A stretch of 64,000 nt of DNA, taken from Ruegeria atlantica (lineage in GTDB: Bacteria; Pseudomonadota; Alphaproteobacteria; Rhodobacterales; Rhodobacteraceae). The first letter of the stretch is position 1. Each line of letters begins with the position of its first letter. Shown here one piece after another: positions 38,521 through 45,997 of this stretch. Under the pieces are notes generated by a model that saw only the letters and a program-made list of their open reading frames with translations, did no database searches and had not been told where the DNA came from. The DNA lies in NCBI RefSeq assembly GCF_001458195.1, contig NZ_CYPU01000039.1, positions 434,093 through 498,092 on the forward strand, in the 5' to 3' direction. A program made the position numbers and the translations under genes.

Positions 38521-39069
38521 TTATTTCTGTGGCAGCGGGCCGATCAGCATGATCATCTGACGGCCTTCCATCTTCGGCATGTTTTCAACCTTGCCGATCT
38601 CTTTGGTGTCGGCCGCAACACGTTCCAACAGTTCACGACCCAGATTTTGGTGCGCCATTTCACGGCCGCGGAAACGCAGGGTCACTTTGACCTTGTCCCC
38701 ATTTTCAAGAAACTTGAACACATTCCGCATTTTCACGTCGTAATCATGAGTGTCAGTGTTGGGTCGGAATTTGACCTCCTTGATCTCAATGATCTTCTGT
38801 TTTTTGCGGGCTTCGGCTTCGCGTTTCTGCGTCTCGTATTTGAACTTACCGAAGTCCATAATTTTGCAGACCGGCGGGTTTGCGTTGGGCGAAATTTCGA
38901 CCAGATCAAGACCGGCATCAACTGCCATCTGCATGGCTTTGGCGGGATGAACCACCCCGACATTTTCACCTTCAGCGCCAATCAGACGGATTTCGGGGGC
39001 ACGGATCTTATCATTGACGCGGGGGCCGGTGTCTCTTTGCGGCGGCGCGTTGTGAGGTCTGCGGGCTAT
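38521..39069 (-). CDS. infC: Translation initiation factor IF-3, probable ATA start
   Basis: Binds the 30S subunit and proofreads start-codon selection. The 182 residues include [22 protein letters not shown] at the N-terminus, the [27 protein letters not shown] block, the basic linker ([11 protein letters not shown]) and the C-terminal domain ending in [11 protein letters not shown]. The start is placed at ATA 39069: AAAGGA lies eight bases upstream and the resulting protein matches the family exactly. An ATG 33 bases further upstream would place that ribosome-binding site inside the gene. Rare starts are the known basis of IF-3 autoregulation (ATT in E. coli), so an ATA start fits. Confidence 0.93.
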   Translation of the reverse strand: MARRPHNAPPQRDTGPRVNDKIRAPEIRLIGAEGENVGVVHPAKAMQMAVDAGLDLVEISPNANPPVCKIMDFGKFKYETQKREAEARKKQKIIEIKEVKFRPNTDTHDYDVKMRNVFKFLENGDKVKVTLRFRGREMAHQNLGRELLERVAADTKEIGKVENMPKMEGRQMIMLIGPLPQK

Positions 39070-39108
39070 GGGTTCATTCCTTTGATGATTGCAGAAATTC
39101 AAGGCCGG

Positions 39109-39157
39109 AATTTAGACTGGCCTGCACGCCGATTCAAGCGGCATAAGTGCAGGCCAG
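39109..39157 (-). promoter_or_regulatory. Putative infC promoter within a large dyad
   Basis: On the minus strand, TTGAAT (39137-39132) and TAAATT (39114-39109) are separated by 17 bases, a good sigma-70-type promoter, giving a leader of about 35 bases. An 11-base inverted repeat, CTGGCCTGCAC with its complement at 39117-39127 and 39147-39157, encloses the -35 box and spacer and could be an operator or a terminator-like hairpin of upstream transcripts. Confidence 0.5.
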
Positions 39158-39229
39158 CCCGAAAAATCGGGGTTTGTCAGAGGTTTTTCGCCAGTCCGGG
39201 GCCAAATGCCCCGGATCCGGTGCATCGGG

Positions 39230-40063
39230 TTAACCAACAAAGGCTTTTTCGATGACAAATTCCTTGGGTTCGGAATTAGCACCTTCGCGCAGGTCGAACT
39301 CTTCCAGAATCTTTTTGATGTCCAGGTTGAAGGCCAAAGACCCGCAGACCATCGCACGGTCAGTTTCCGGTTTGATGCCGCCTTCGATGCTCAGATCAGC
39401 AAATACCGTGCCGTCTTTCAGCAATTTGGTAATGCGGCCCATCTTGGGGCTCTCTTCCCGTGTGGTGGTTGGATAATAGCGGATTTTGTCGGCAAAGCCT
39501 TCGCCCATCAGCTCGGCCAGCATCTCATCCTGGCGGATGCTTTCGATCAGCTGACGTCCATATTCCAGTTCGCCAACTTCGCGGCAGGTATGGGTGATGA
39601 TGACTTCATCATAGTCCTCATAAGTCTGCGGCTCGCGCAGCAGCGAGGCGAAGGGTGCGAAACCTGTTCCGGTGGCGAAGAACCAAAGGCGCTTGCCTGG
39701 CAGCAGAGCGTCATGCACCAGCGTGCCAACAGGCTTGGGGCGCAGGATGATCTGATCGCCCGGTTTGATGTGCTGCAGCTTCGAGGTCAGCGGACCGTCC
39801 TGCACCTTGATCGAGTAGAACTCCAGCTCTTCATCCCAAGAAGGCGAGGCGATGGAATACGCGCGTAGCAACGGCTTGCCGTTGTCGCCCAGCAGGCCGA
39901 TCATCACGAACTCGCCCGAACGGAACCGCAGCGAGGCGGGACGCGACACCTTGAAGGAAAACAGGCTGTCGGTCCAATGTTTGACGTCTGTTACGGTCTG
40001 TGCGTCCGGAAGGACGGGGGCCTTGACGGCGGTTACTTCGGTCACGGGTTTCATCTCTGTCAT
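39230..40063 (-). CDS. fpr: Ferredoxin--NADP reductase
   Basis: FAD-dependent oxidoreductase of 277 residues moving electrons between NADPH and ferredoxin or flavodoxin. The FAD-binding RAYSIASPSW motif, the FEFYSIKVQDGPLTS-like isoalloxazine-contact block, the NADP loop FATGTGFAPFASLL and the VCGSLAFN segment are in the expected order; the C-terminus KAFVG is typical of the bacterial FprA branch. ATG 40063 (MTEMKPV) is preferred; ATG 40093 is possible but its GGAG lies too close. It is 107 bases downstream of the sulfate-assimilation operon on the same strand and could supply reductant to the sulfite reductase, which lacks its own flavoprotein. Confidence 0.93.
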   Translation of the reverse strand: MTEMKPVTEVTAVKAPVLPDAQTVTDVKHWTDSLFSFKVSRPASLRFRSGEFVMIGLLGDNGKPLLRAYSIASPSWDEELEFYSIKVQDGPLTSKLQHIKPGDQIILRPKPVGTLVHDALLPGKRLWFFATGTGFAPFASLLREPQTYEDYDEVIITHTCREVGELEYGRQLIESIRQDEMLAELMGEGFADKIRYYPTTTREESPKMGRITKLLKDGTVFADLSIEGGIKPETDRAMVCGSLAFNLDIKKILEEFDLREGANSEPKEFVIEKAFVG

Positions 40064-40170
40064 CGTTTCACTATCGGCTGGGTAAACCGACATCTCCGTT
40101 TAATCTTTGATCCAAGTCAGGAAAAGAGGCTAAATGCCCCTTTGAATTCACAAGCTGGCGATTGGCGATC

Positions 40171-40578
40171 TTAGCCGCGCAGGCGGGCCTGATAGTTGTG
40201 GTCTTTCCAATCGGCGCGGGCCAGCCACTGATCTTCGGGCTGGCGGTTGGCAAGCGCGTCGTCGATTTCGACCTCATCAAACCCGCTGCGGCGCGCCATG
40301 GCGTACTGGTCGGCCAGAACATGGCCTCTGGCCCGCAAACGGCCGGTGTAGCCTTTCAGGCGCAACACGCGGGCGATGGTAAAGCCACGACCATCCGCCG
40401 AGGACGGAAAGTCCACACGAACCATTCGGGCGCTGCCCAGGCGGTCGACAAGCTCATCGGAGTCTGTGTCCGATGCCACGTCCAGCGCAACCACATCATT
40501 GGCCGCGTCCTCAAGCGTGACAAAGCCATCTGTCCAGTCGTCGGGGGCGAACCCCTCATCCGTTACGATTACGTTCAT
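40171..40578 (-). CDS. DUF934 domain-containing protein
   Basis: A 135-residue protein of a small family always found with assimilatory sulfite reductase and APS reductase genes. It has a conserved RVDFPSSADGRGFTIARVLR stretch and GRLRARGHVLADQYAMARRSGFDEVEI. Function is unproven; an electron-transfer or assembly role for sulfite reduction has been suggested from gene neighbourhood. ATG 40578 overlaps the stop of cysH by four bases and has GGAGAG upstream. Last gene of the operon before fpr. Confidence 0.9.
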   Translation of the reverse strand: MNVIVTDEGFAPDDWTDGFVTLEDAANDVVALDVASDTDSDELVDRLGSARMVRVDFPSSADGRGFTIARVLRLKGYTGRLRARGHVLADQYAMARRSGFDEVEIDDALANRQPEDQWLARADWKDHNYQARLRG

Positions 40579-41336
40579 GTTTTCTCTCCAGCGCGCACCA
40601 TCTTGCCGTCGACAAAATGGATGCCGCATTCTTCTTTGTTCTGATCGCGCCAGCGTCCGGCGCGGGGGTCTTCGCCTTCTTTGACCGGCGAGGTGCAGGG
40701 CGCACAACCGATCGAGGGGTAACCTTTGGCCACCAGCGGATGCCGGGGCAGGTTGTTTTCATCCATATAGGCGCGCACGTCTTCGGGCGCCCAGTGGGCC
40801 AGTGGGTTCACCTTGATCCGGCCGGTGCCGTCCTCGACCTCAAAGAAGTCAAGCGCGGCGCGTGTGCCAGATTGGAACCGCTTCCGACCGGAGATCCAGC
40901 CGTCATAGCCCGCCAAAGCACGCTGCAGCGGGAAGGTTTTGCGCAGGTTGCAGCAGGCATCCGTGTCGCTCAGGCGCAAGGCGCCGTATGGGTCTTCGCG
41001 CTGAACATCCTCATCATCTGCGCGGATGATGTGGACGTTCTTCAGGCCGAGCCGATCTGAAACGTCCTGCTGATATTCCAGCGTTTCGGTGAACAGCATC
41101 TGCGTGTCCACGAACAGCACCGGCGTCATCTTATCGACTACCGCCGCCATGTGCAGCAACACCACCGACTCCGCACCGAAACTGGACACGAGGGCCAATT
41201 CTTCGATCTCTTCCAGCGCGCCGTGCATGACATCATGGGCGCTGTGATGGCGGAACCGGGCGTTTAGCGCGTCGACCTGTTCGGTCAGCTCCGCGCGGTC
41301 TTTGCCCAGTTCCGTCTGGATCAGGTCAAGCGGCAT
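40575..41336 (-). CDS. cysH: Adenylylsulfate (APS) reductase, iron-sulfur type
   Basis: Thioredoxin-dependent enzyme of 253 residues reducing adenylylsulfate to sulfite. The cysteine pairs Cys128-Cys129 (DACCNLRK) and Cys211/Cys214 (GCAPC) ligate a 4Fe-4S cluster, the mark of APS-using rather than PAPS-using CysH. The catalytic Cys237 is in ECGIH. The phosphate-contact serines are in ALVSSFGAESVVLLH. ATG 41336 overlaps the end of the sulfite reductase gene by 11 bases, giving the family N-terminus; longer reading frames upstream are unsupported. No APS kinase gene is seen here. Confidence 0.94.
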   Translation of the reverse strand: MPLDLIQTELGKDRAELTEQVDALNARFRHHSAHDVMHGALEEIEELALVSSFGAESVVLLHMAAVVDKMTPVLFVDTQMLFTETLEYQQDVSDRLGLKNVHIIRADDEDVQREDPYGALRLSDTDACCNLRKTFPLQRALAGYDGWISGRKRFQSGTRAALDFFEVEDGTGRIKVNPLAHWAPEDVRAYMDENNLPRHPLVAKGYPSIGCAPCTSPVKEGEDPRAGRWRDQNKEECGIHFVDGKMVRAGEKT

Positions 41337-42990
41337 TGGCCTGCGCCTCGGGGTAAAGCGCCGCTTTAAACGGTGCCATGCCGACGCGGCGATAGGTTTC
41401 CAGGAACGTTTCTTCGGCGCTGTCACGCTGTTCCAGATAAGTGTCTACGATGCGCTCAACGGCTGGCACGATCTCATCATAGGCAAAGCCCGGTCCGGTG
41501 CGGTCGCCAACGGCCGCAGTTTCGGTCGCGTCACCACCCAGAGTGATCTGGTAGTTCTCGACGCCTGCGCGATCCAGACCCAGGATGCCGATGTGACCCA
41601 CGTGGTGGTGACCACATGCGTTGATGCAGCCCGAGATCTTGATCTTCAGGTGACCGATATCATGCTCAAGCTTCAGATCATCGAAACGGGTCGCGATTTC
41701 CTGTGCAACCGGGATCGAACGCGCCGTTGCCAGCGCGCAGTAATCCATGCCAGGGCAGGCGATGATGTCGCTGATCAGGCCGACATTGGCGGTGGCCAAC
41801 TCATGCTCTTTCAGACGAGCGTGGATCGCGGGCAGGTCCGACTTGTGGACATGCGGCAGGATCACGTTCTGCTCATGGCTGATGCGCAGCTCGTCATAGG
41901 CGAACTCTTCGGCCAGGTCGGCCATCACGCGCATCTGCTCGGCAGTCGCATCACCCGGTGTCTGGCCGTGTTTCTTGATCGAGATCGTGACGATCGCATG
42001 ATCCGCGTTTTTGTGCGGCGCGATGTTGGTATCGACCCAGGAACGGAAGACCGGATCGTTGGTATAGGCGCTTTCGAACGACGCAACCGAACCTTCACGG
42101 AAGGCCGGAGGCGCAAAGTGGCCTTTGATCTCAACCAGCAGAGCCATATCGGCGCCCTTGAACTGCGGGCGTACCTGCAAGAAGCGCTCGTTGACCTTGG
42201 CACGAATAGCGTCGATGCCATGCTCATGTACGGTGATCTTGATGCGCGCCTTGTATTTGTTGTCGCGGCGGCCAATCTGGTTCCATACGGAAACGGTGGC
42301 TTCAAGATAGGCCAGCAGGTCGTCAAAAGCGACGAATTCGGACAGTTCTTTACCGATCATCGGCGTGCGGCCCAGGCCACCACCCACGATAACGCGGGCA
42401 CCCAGAACGCCGTCACGCTCAACCAGTTGCAAGCCGATGTCATGCGCCTTGATCACGGCGCGGTCGTTTTCCGAACCGGTGATGGCGATCTTGAACTTAC
42501 GCGGCATGAACTGGAATTCCGGGTGGTCGGTCGACCACTGGCGCAACAGTTCGGCATAGGGGCGCGGGTCGGCGACCTCATCCGCGGCGGCACCAGCGAA
42601 ATGGTCGGCGGTCACGTTGCGGATGGTGTTGCCCGAGGTCTGGATGGCGTGCATGCCAAACTCAGCCAGCGCGTCCAGCATATCGGGCACGTCGTTCAGT
42701 TTCGGCCAGTTATACTGAATGTTCTGACGGGTGGTGAAGTGGCCATAACCCTTGTCCCACTTCTCGGCCAGCAGGGCTAGCTGACGCATCTGAGCGCTGG
42801 AGAGCGTTCCATATGGAATGGCAACCCGCAGCATATAGGCGTGCAGCTGCAGATACAGGCCGTTCATCAGGCGCAGCGGTTTGAATTCATCTTCGGTCAA
42901 CGAGCCGTCAATACGGCGCTCGACCTGCGCGCGGAACTGCGCGTTACGTTCTGCCAAAAATGCTGTGTCGAACTCGGAGTAGCGATACAT
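41326..42990 (-). CDS. cysI: Ferredoxin/NADPH-type nitrite/sulfite reductase haemoprotein
   Basis: Sirohaem and 4Fe-4S enzyme of 554 residues reducing sulfite to sulfide. The cluster/sirohaem cysteines are in CPGMDYC and in SGCINACGHHHVGHIG. Two ferredoxin-like half-domains flank each catalytic domain (RVAIPYGTLSSAQMR, TGSENDRAVIKAHDIG). No CysJ flavoprotein is encoded nearby, so electrons probably come from ferredoxin or an Fpr-linked carrier. It belongs to the operon cobA-DUF2849-cysI-cysH-DUF934. Confidence 0.93.
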   Translation of the reverse strand: MYRYSEFDTAFLAERNAQFRAQVERRIDGSLTEDEFKPLRLMNGLYLQLHAYMLRVAIPYGTLSSAQMRQLALLAEKWDKGYGHFTTRQNIQYNWPKLNDVPDMLDALAEFGMHAIQTSGNTIRNVTADHFAGAAADEVADPRPYAELLRQWSTDHPEFQFMPRKFKIAITGSENDRAVIKAHDIGLQLVERDGVLGARVIVGGGLGRTPMIGKELSEFVAFDDLLAYLEATVSVWNQIGRRDNKYKARIKITVHEHGIDAIRAKVNERFLQVRPQFKGADMALLVEIKGHFAPPAFREGSVASFESAYTNDPVFRSWVDTNIAPHKNADHAIVTISIKKHGQTPGDATAEQMRVMADLAEEFAYDELRISHEQNVILPHVHKSDLPAIHARLKEHELATANVGLISDIIACPGMDYCALATARSIPVAQEIATRFDDLKLEHDIGHLKIKISGCINACGHHHVGHIGILGLDRAGVENYQITLGGDATETAAVGDRTGPGFAYDEIVPAVERIVDTYLEQRDSAEETFLETYRRVGMAPFKAALYPEAQANAA

Positions 42991-43058
42991 GATTAGCTGT
43001 CCTTAGTTGCAGCCCCGAACCTTGGGGCCTTGAGAAGGGGAGAAAGAAGGGCCAGAGG

Positions 43059-43373
43059 TCAGGCCCGGGGCTGCGGGGAGGATTCCTGTTTGCCATGGGC
43101 ATAGTTGGACGGACCAGTGCGGCGGAAGTCTTCCCGGAAATGGGTGGGCTCGGGGCCGTTGTCGCCGGCAATAGCGTCGGCCAGATATGCCCCGACAATC
43201 TTGTTGGCCTGGCGCGAGGCATCCAGAAGGCGCACCTGCGCGTGGGCTTCATCGGTGATCAGCTCGGCCTCGGTCAGCTCGCGCGACCACCGATCGTCTT
43301 CGGTCAAATAGATGACGTCACCTTCTAACAGGTCGTTGGCGGTCACCACTTTGGGGGTAAAAGCGCGGGCCAT
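43059..43373 (-). CDS. DUF2849 domain-containing protein
   Basis: A 104-residue protein of a family confined to alphaproteobacterial sulfite-reductase operons. The conserved core is KVVTANDLLEGDVIYLTEDDRWSRELTEAEL and VRLLDASRQANKIVGAYLADA. Its ATG overlaps the cobA stop (TGATG), so the two are coupled. No cofactor motif is apparent; a helper role for the reductase is inferred from gene order. Confidence 0.9.
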   Translation of the reverse strand: MARAFTPKVVTANDLLEGDVIYLTEDDRWSRELTEAELITDEAHAQVRLLDASRQANKIVGAYLADAIAGDNGPEPTHFREDFRRTGPSNYAHGKQESSPQPRA

Positions 43374-44149
43374 CAGGCGTGCTCCTTCTTAAATTCGGTC
43401 AGGGCCGCGGTCGCTTGGCGCGGGGCGAGGCCAAAAAAGGTCAGGGTAGGGCCGTCCATTTCGGCGGCGTTCAAATCGGTGGGCAACTGGTCCAGCGTTG
43501 TTTCCAGAATGCGCTGATCGGGGCGCGTAGCGTTTTCGATCAACGTCACCGGCGTCTGGCGATCTGCACCGTGCATAATGAGGCGACCCTGAATGAAACG
43601 AGCGGACTTTTTGCCCATGTAAATCGCGGCCACCGAACCGGCGCGTGCCAAGGCAGTCCAGTCGTGATCCGCAAACCCTTTCATGTCGTGGCCGGTCAGA
43701 AATCGGACCGAAGAATTGCGGCCACGCCGTGTAAGGCTTTGACCAATCCCCGCGACCGCCGCCGACGCGGCAGTGATGCCTGGTACGATTCGCCACGAGA
43801 TGCCAGCAGCCTCGACAGCCTCGATCTCTTCATCCAGACGACCAAATACGGTCGGGTCGCCGGACTTCAGGCGCACGACGCGCTGACCTTTCAGGGCGTG
43901 TTCAACTAGCAGGGCGTCAATATCTTCTTGTTTCCAAGATGGGCCGAAACCAGCCTTGCCGACATCGACCAGAACAGCGGTCTTTCCGGCCAAGGCCAGG
44001 ACCTCATCACTGATCAGACGGTCATGCAGAACAACGTCCGCGCGCTCGAAGGCGTTCAGTGCCTTGAGCGTCAGCAAATCCGGATCACCCGGACCCGCGC
44101 CGACAAAGTCGACATGTCCTGTGCCATCATATGATTGCGTAAGCTGCAT
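43373..44149 (-). CDS. cobA: Uroporphyrinogen-III C-methyltransferase
   Basis: SAM-dependent enzyme of 258 residues producing precorrin-2, the precursor of the sirohaem needed by the adjacent sulfite reductase. The family motifs are VDFVGAGPGDPDLLTLKAL, VVLHDRLI, VRLKSGDPTVFGRLDEE and IVPGITAASAAVAGIG. It is a single-domain SUMT, without the dehydrogenase/ferrochelatase half of E. coli CysG, so those steps must be encoded elsewhere. First gene of the operon, divergent from the AsnC regulator. Confidence 0.95.
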   Translation of the reverse strand: MQLTQSYDGTGHVDFVGAGPGDPDLLTLKALNAFERADVVLHDRLISDEVLALAGKTAVLVDVGKAGFGPSWKQEDIDALLVEHALKGQRVVRLKSGDPTVFGRLDEEIEAVEAAGISWRIVPGITAASAAVAGIGQSLTRRGRNSSVRFLTGHDMKGFADHDWTALARAGSVAAIYMGKKSARFIQGRLIMHGADRQTPVTLIENATRPDQRILETTLDQLPTDLNAAEMDGPTLTFFGLAPRQATAALTEFKKEHA

Positions 44150-44168
44150 TTCGTGTCCCGAGTGTGGT

Positions 44169-44206
44169 TTGACTTGTGTTGCAATATAGGAAATATTCCC
44201 GCGAAT
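44169..44206. promoter_or_regulatory. Divergent promoter/operator region, cys operon and Lrp/AsnC gene
   Basis: For the plus strand, TTGACT at 44169 and AATATT at 44192 are 17 bases apart. For the minus strand, TATATT (44188-44183) could be a -10. Overlapping dyads GGAAATATTCC (44189-44199) and ATTCCCGCGAAT (44195-44206) sit on the plus -10 and in the minus -35 zone, a suitable place for the regulator to act on both genes. Confidence 0.45.
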
Positions 44207-44292
44207 ACGCCATATGGGCGAACAAATAAGGACAAATGTTCCACGTCAACGGCAAAACGGGACATTGGTTTCGAAACGAAGGGAAATTTGGA

Positions 44293-44772
44293 ATGTCGGT
44301 GCGGATTGATGATACGGATCGGAAAATTCTGGTCGAGCTGCAGCGGGACGCCAGTCAATCGCTGGACGAAATAGCCGCTCGTGTCGGCAGTTCCAAGACC
44401 CCTGTCTGGAATCGGATACGTAAGCTGAAAGGGGCCGGTGTGATCGGGCAGCAGACCGTTTTGCTGGACGCCGAAGCGCTGGGATTTGAAGCTACGTTTT
44501 TTGTTCTGATCCGAACGTCGGAACATGAGGCTGACTGGCAGCATAAATTCCTCAAAGCCCTGCGGGACAGGCCCGAAGTGCAAGAGGCGCATCGGCTGGC
44601 CGGGGACATCGACTATATCCTGAAGGTGCGGGTCAAGAACGCGCGTGCCTATGACGAATTCTATCAGGCGCTGATTTCAGAAGTGCGCGTGCACAACGTG
44701 ACTGCCTTGCTGTCGATGGAAGAGATCAAGTCCACCACCATGTTGCCTCTGAAAGCGCTGATCGAAAGCTAG
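44293..44772 (+). CDS. Lrp/AsnC family transcriptional regulator
   Basis: A 159-residue feast/famine regulator. The helix-turn-helix is SLDEIAARVGSSKTPVWNRIRKLKGAGVI, followed by the RAM ligand-binding domain with EVQEAHRLAGDIDYILKVRV. ATG 44293 gives the standard MSVRIDDTDRKIL start; an ATG 57 bases upstream is unsupported. It is divergent from the cobA-cysI-cysH operon, so it probably controls sulfate assimilation, perhaps sensing a sulfur amino acid; this is inference. Its stop overlaps the P450 stop on the other strand. Confidence 0.92.
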   Translation: MSVRIDDTDRKILVELQRDASQSLDEIAARVGSSKTPVWNRIRKLKGAGVIGQQTVLLDAEALGFEATFFVLIRTSEHEADWQHKFLKALRDRPEVQEAHRLAGDIDYILKVRVKNARAYDEFYQALISEVRVHNVTALLSMEEIKSTTMLPLKALIES

Positions 44773-45950
44773 GTCTGCACCATCAGTTTGGTCAGCCCGT
44801 GGAAATGGTACGTGTTCGAAAACTCGGGCTCGGTGCTCAGGCGCAGGTTCGGATATCTGTCGAACAGCGTGGACAGTGCGATGCGCATTTCCATCCGTGC
44901 CAGAGGGGCGCCAACGCAAAAGTGCAGGCCGCCACCAAAACTGGTGTTCGTGACGATGGCGCGGGTGGGATCAAACCTGTCCGGGTCGCTCCAGACGGCA
45001 GGATCCCGGTTCGCAGCGCCCAATAGTAGCGCGACCTCATCACCACGTTTGAAACTGTGCCCAAATGCGTCGATGTCTTCATAAGCATAGCGAGTGAACA
45101 TGTGCAGCGGTGGGTCAAAGCGCAGAATCTCTTCTACTGTGCGATCGATGCTGTCCGGCGCAAAGTGTTGCGGTCCGATGCTATTTTGCAAAACGGTCTT
45201 CACGCCGTTTCCAAGTGAATGCACCGTCGCTTCGTGCCCGGCATTCAAAAGCAGGATGCAGGTGGCGACCAGCTCCTCGCGTGAGAGCTTTTCGCCATCT
45301 TCTTCAGCCACGATCAACCGTGTGATCAGATCGTCCTGCGGATCGCTGCGGCGTTGCTCGATGTAGTCGATCAGAAAGTCGGTGAATGCTTGGGATGAGG
45401 CTGCGGCAGCGGTCTCAGTCTCGGGCGTTCTGCTGGCTTGATACATTGCCACCATATCATGTGACCAGCGGAGTAGGCTGGGTGACATATCCTCGGGCAC
45501 GCCCAGAAGGCGGCAGATCGTGATGACCGGAACTTGGGTGCAAAAGGTAGAGAGCAAATCGAAAGGTTGGTCGGGAAATGCGTCTAACAAAGAAAGGGTT
45601 AGGTCGTGGATCGAAGGTTCCAGCGCTGCAATGGCACGCGACGTGAATGCCCGCATCACCAATGCGCGCAAGCGTGTGTGTCTTGGCGGTTCGGCCTCCA
45701 GCAACGAATGCGCCTCGACCGCCAGCCAAGGGGCAAGATGCGCCGGACCTGGGTTTTGTATTTCTTCGGGTACTTCCCGGCCAAAGCGGCGGTCTTTCAA
45801 AAGCACCGAGACCGCCTGATGTGATACAGCGGCAACTTTCCCATAATCGTCCCAATAGACCAGATCACCGATCGCGCGGGCCTGATCATAGAACGGGTAG
45901 GGGTTCTGCACGAATTCCGGATCGACCGGAGATTGAAATACCGTCTTCAT
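44769..45950 (-). CDS. Cytochrome P450
   Basis: Soluble bacterial P450 of 393 residues. The I-helix oxygen-activation motif is LNAGHEAT (235-242), the ExxR pair is Glu274/Arg277 in EEILRFDPP, and the haem thiolate is Cys345 in FGGGLHFCVGAPLAR. The I-helix has His-Glu where many P450s have Asp/Glu-Thr, but the threonine is kept. No ferredoxin or reductase gene is adjacent, so redox partners are elsewhere. ATG 45950 (MKTVFQS) is chosen over an upstream ATG. Substrate unknown. Confidence 0.92.
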   Translation of the reverse strand: MKTVFQSPVDPEFVQNPYPFYDQARAIGDLVYWDDYGKVAAVSHQAVSVLLKDRRFGREVPEEIQNPGPAHLAPWLAVEAHSLLEAEPPRHTRLRALVMRAFTSRAIAALEPSIHDLTLSLLDAFPDQPFDLLSTFCTQVPVITICRLLGVPEDMSPSLLRWSHDMVAMYQASRTPETETAAAASSQAFTDFLIDYIEQRRSDPQDDLITRLIVAEEDGEKLSREELVATCILLLNAGHEATVHSLGNGVKTVLQNSIGPQHFAPDSIDRTVEEILRFDPPLHMFTRYAYEDIDAFGHSFKRGDEVALLLGAANRDPAVWSDPDRFDPTRAIVTNTSFGGGLHFCVGAPLARMEMRIALSTLFDRYPNLRLSTEPEFSNTYHFHGLTKLMVQT

Positions 45951-45997
45951 GCGGCGCAGACTTGCCATGCGGCGCGCCGAATGCAAGACCCTATATC

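Noticed and set aside
39070..39102. ATG start for infC 33 bases upstream of the ATA
   Set aside because: It would place the good ribosome-binding site inside the gene and add residues absent from the family.
45647..45997. Long N-terminal extension of the DctB frame
   Set aside because: It lies antisense within the P450 gene, is not family-like, and the first membrane helix follows ATG 45998 directly.
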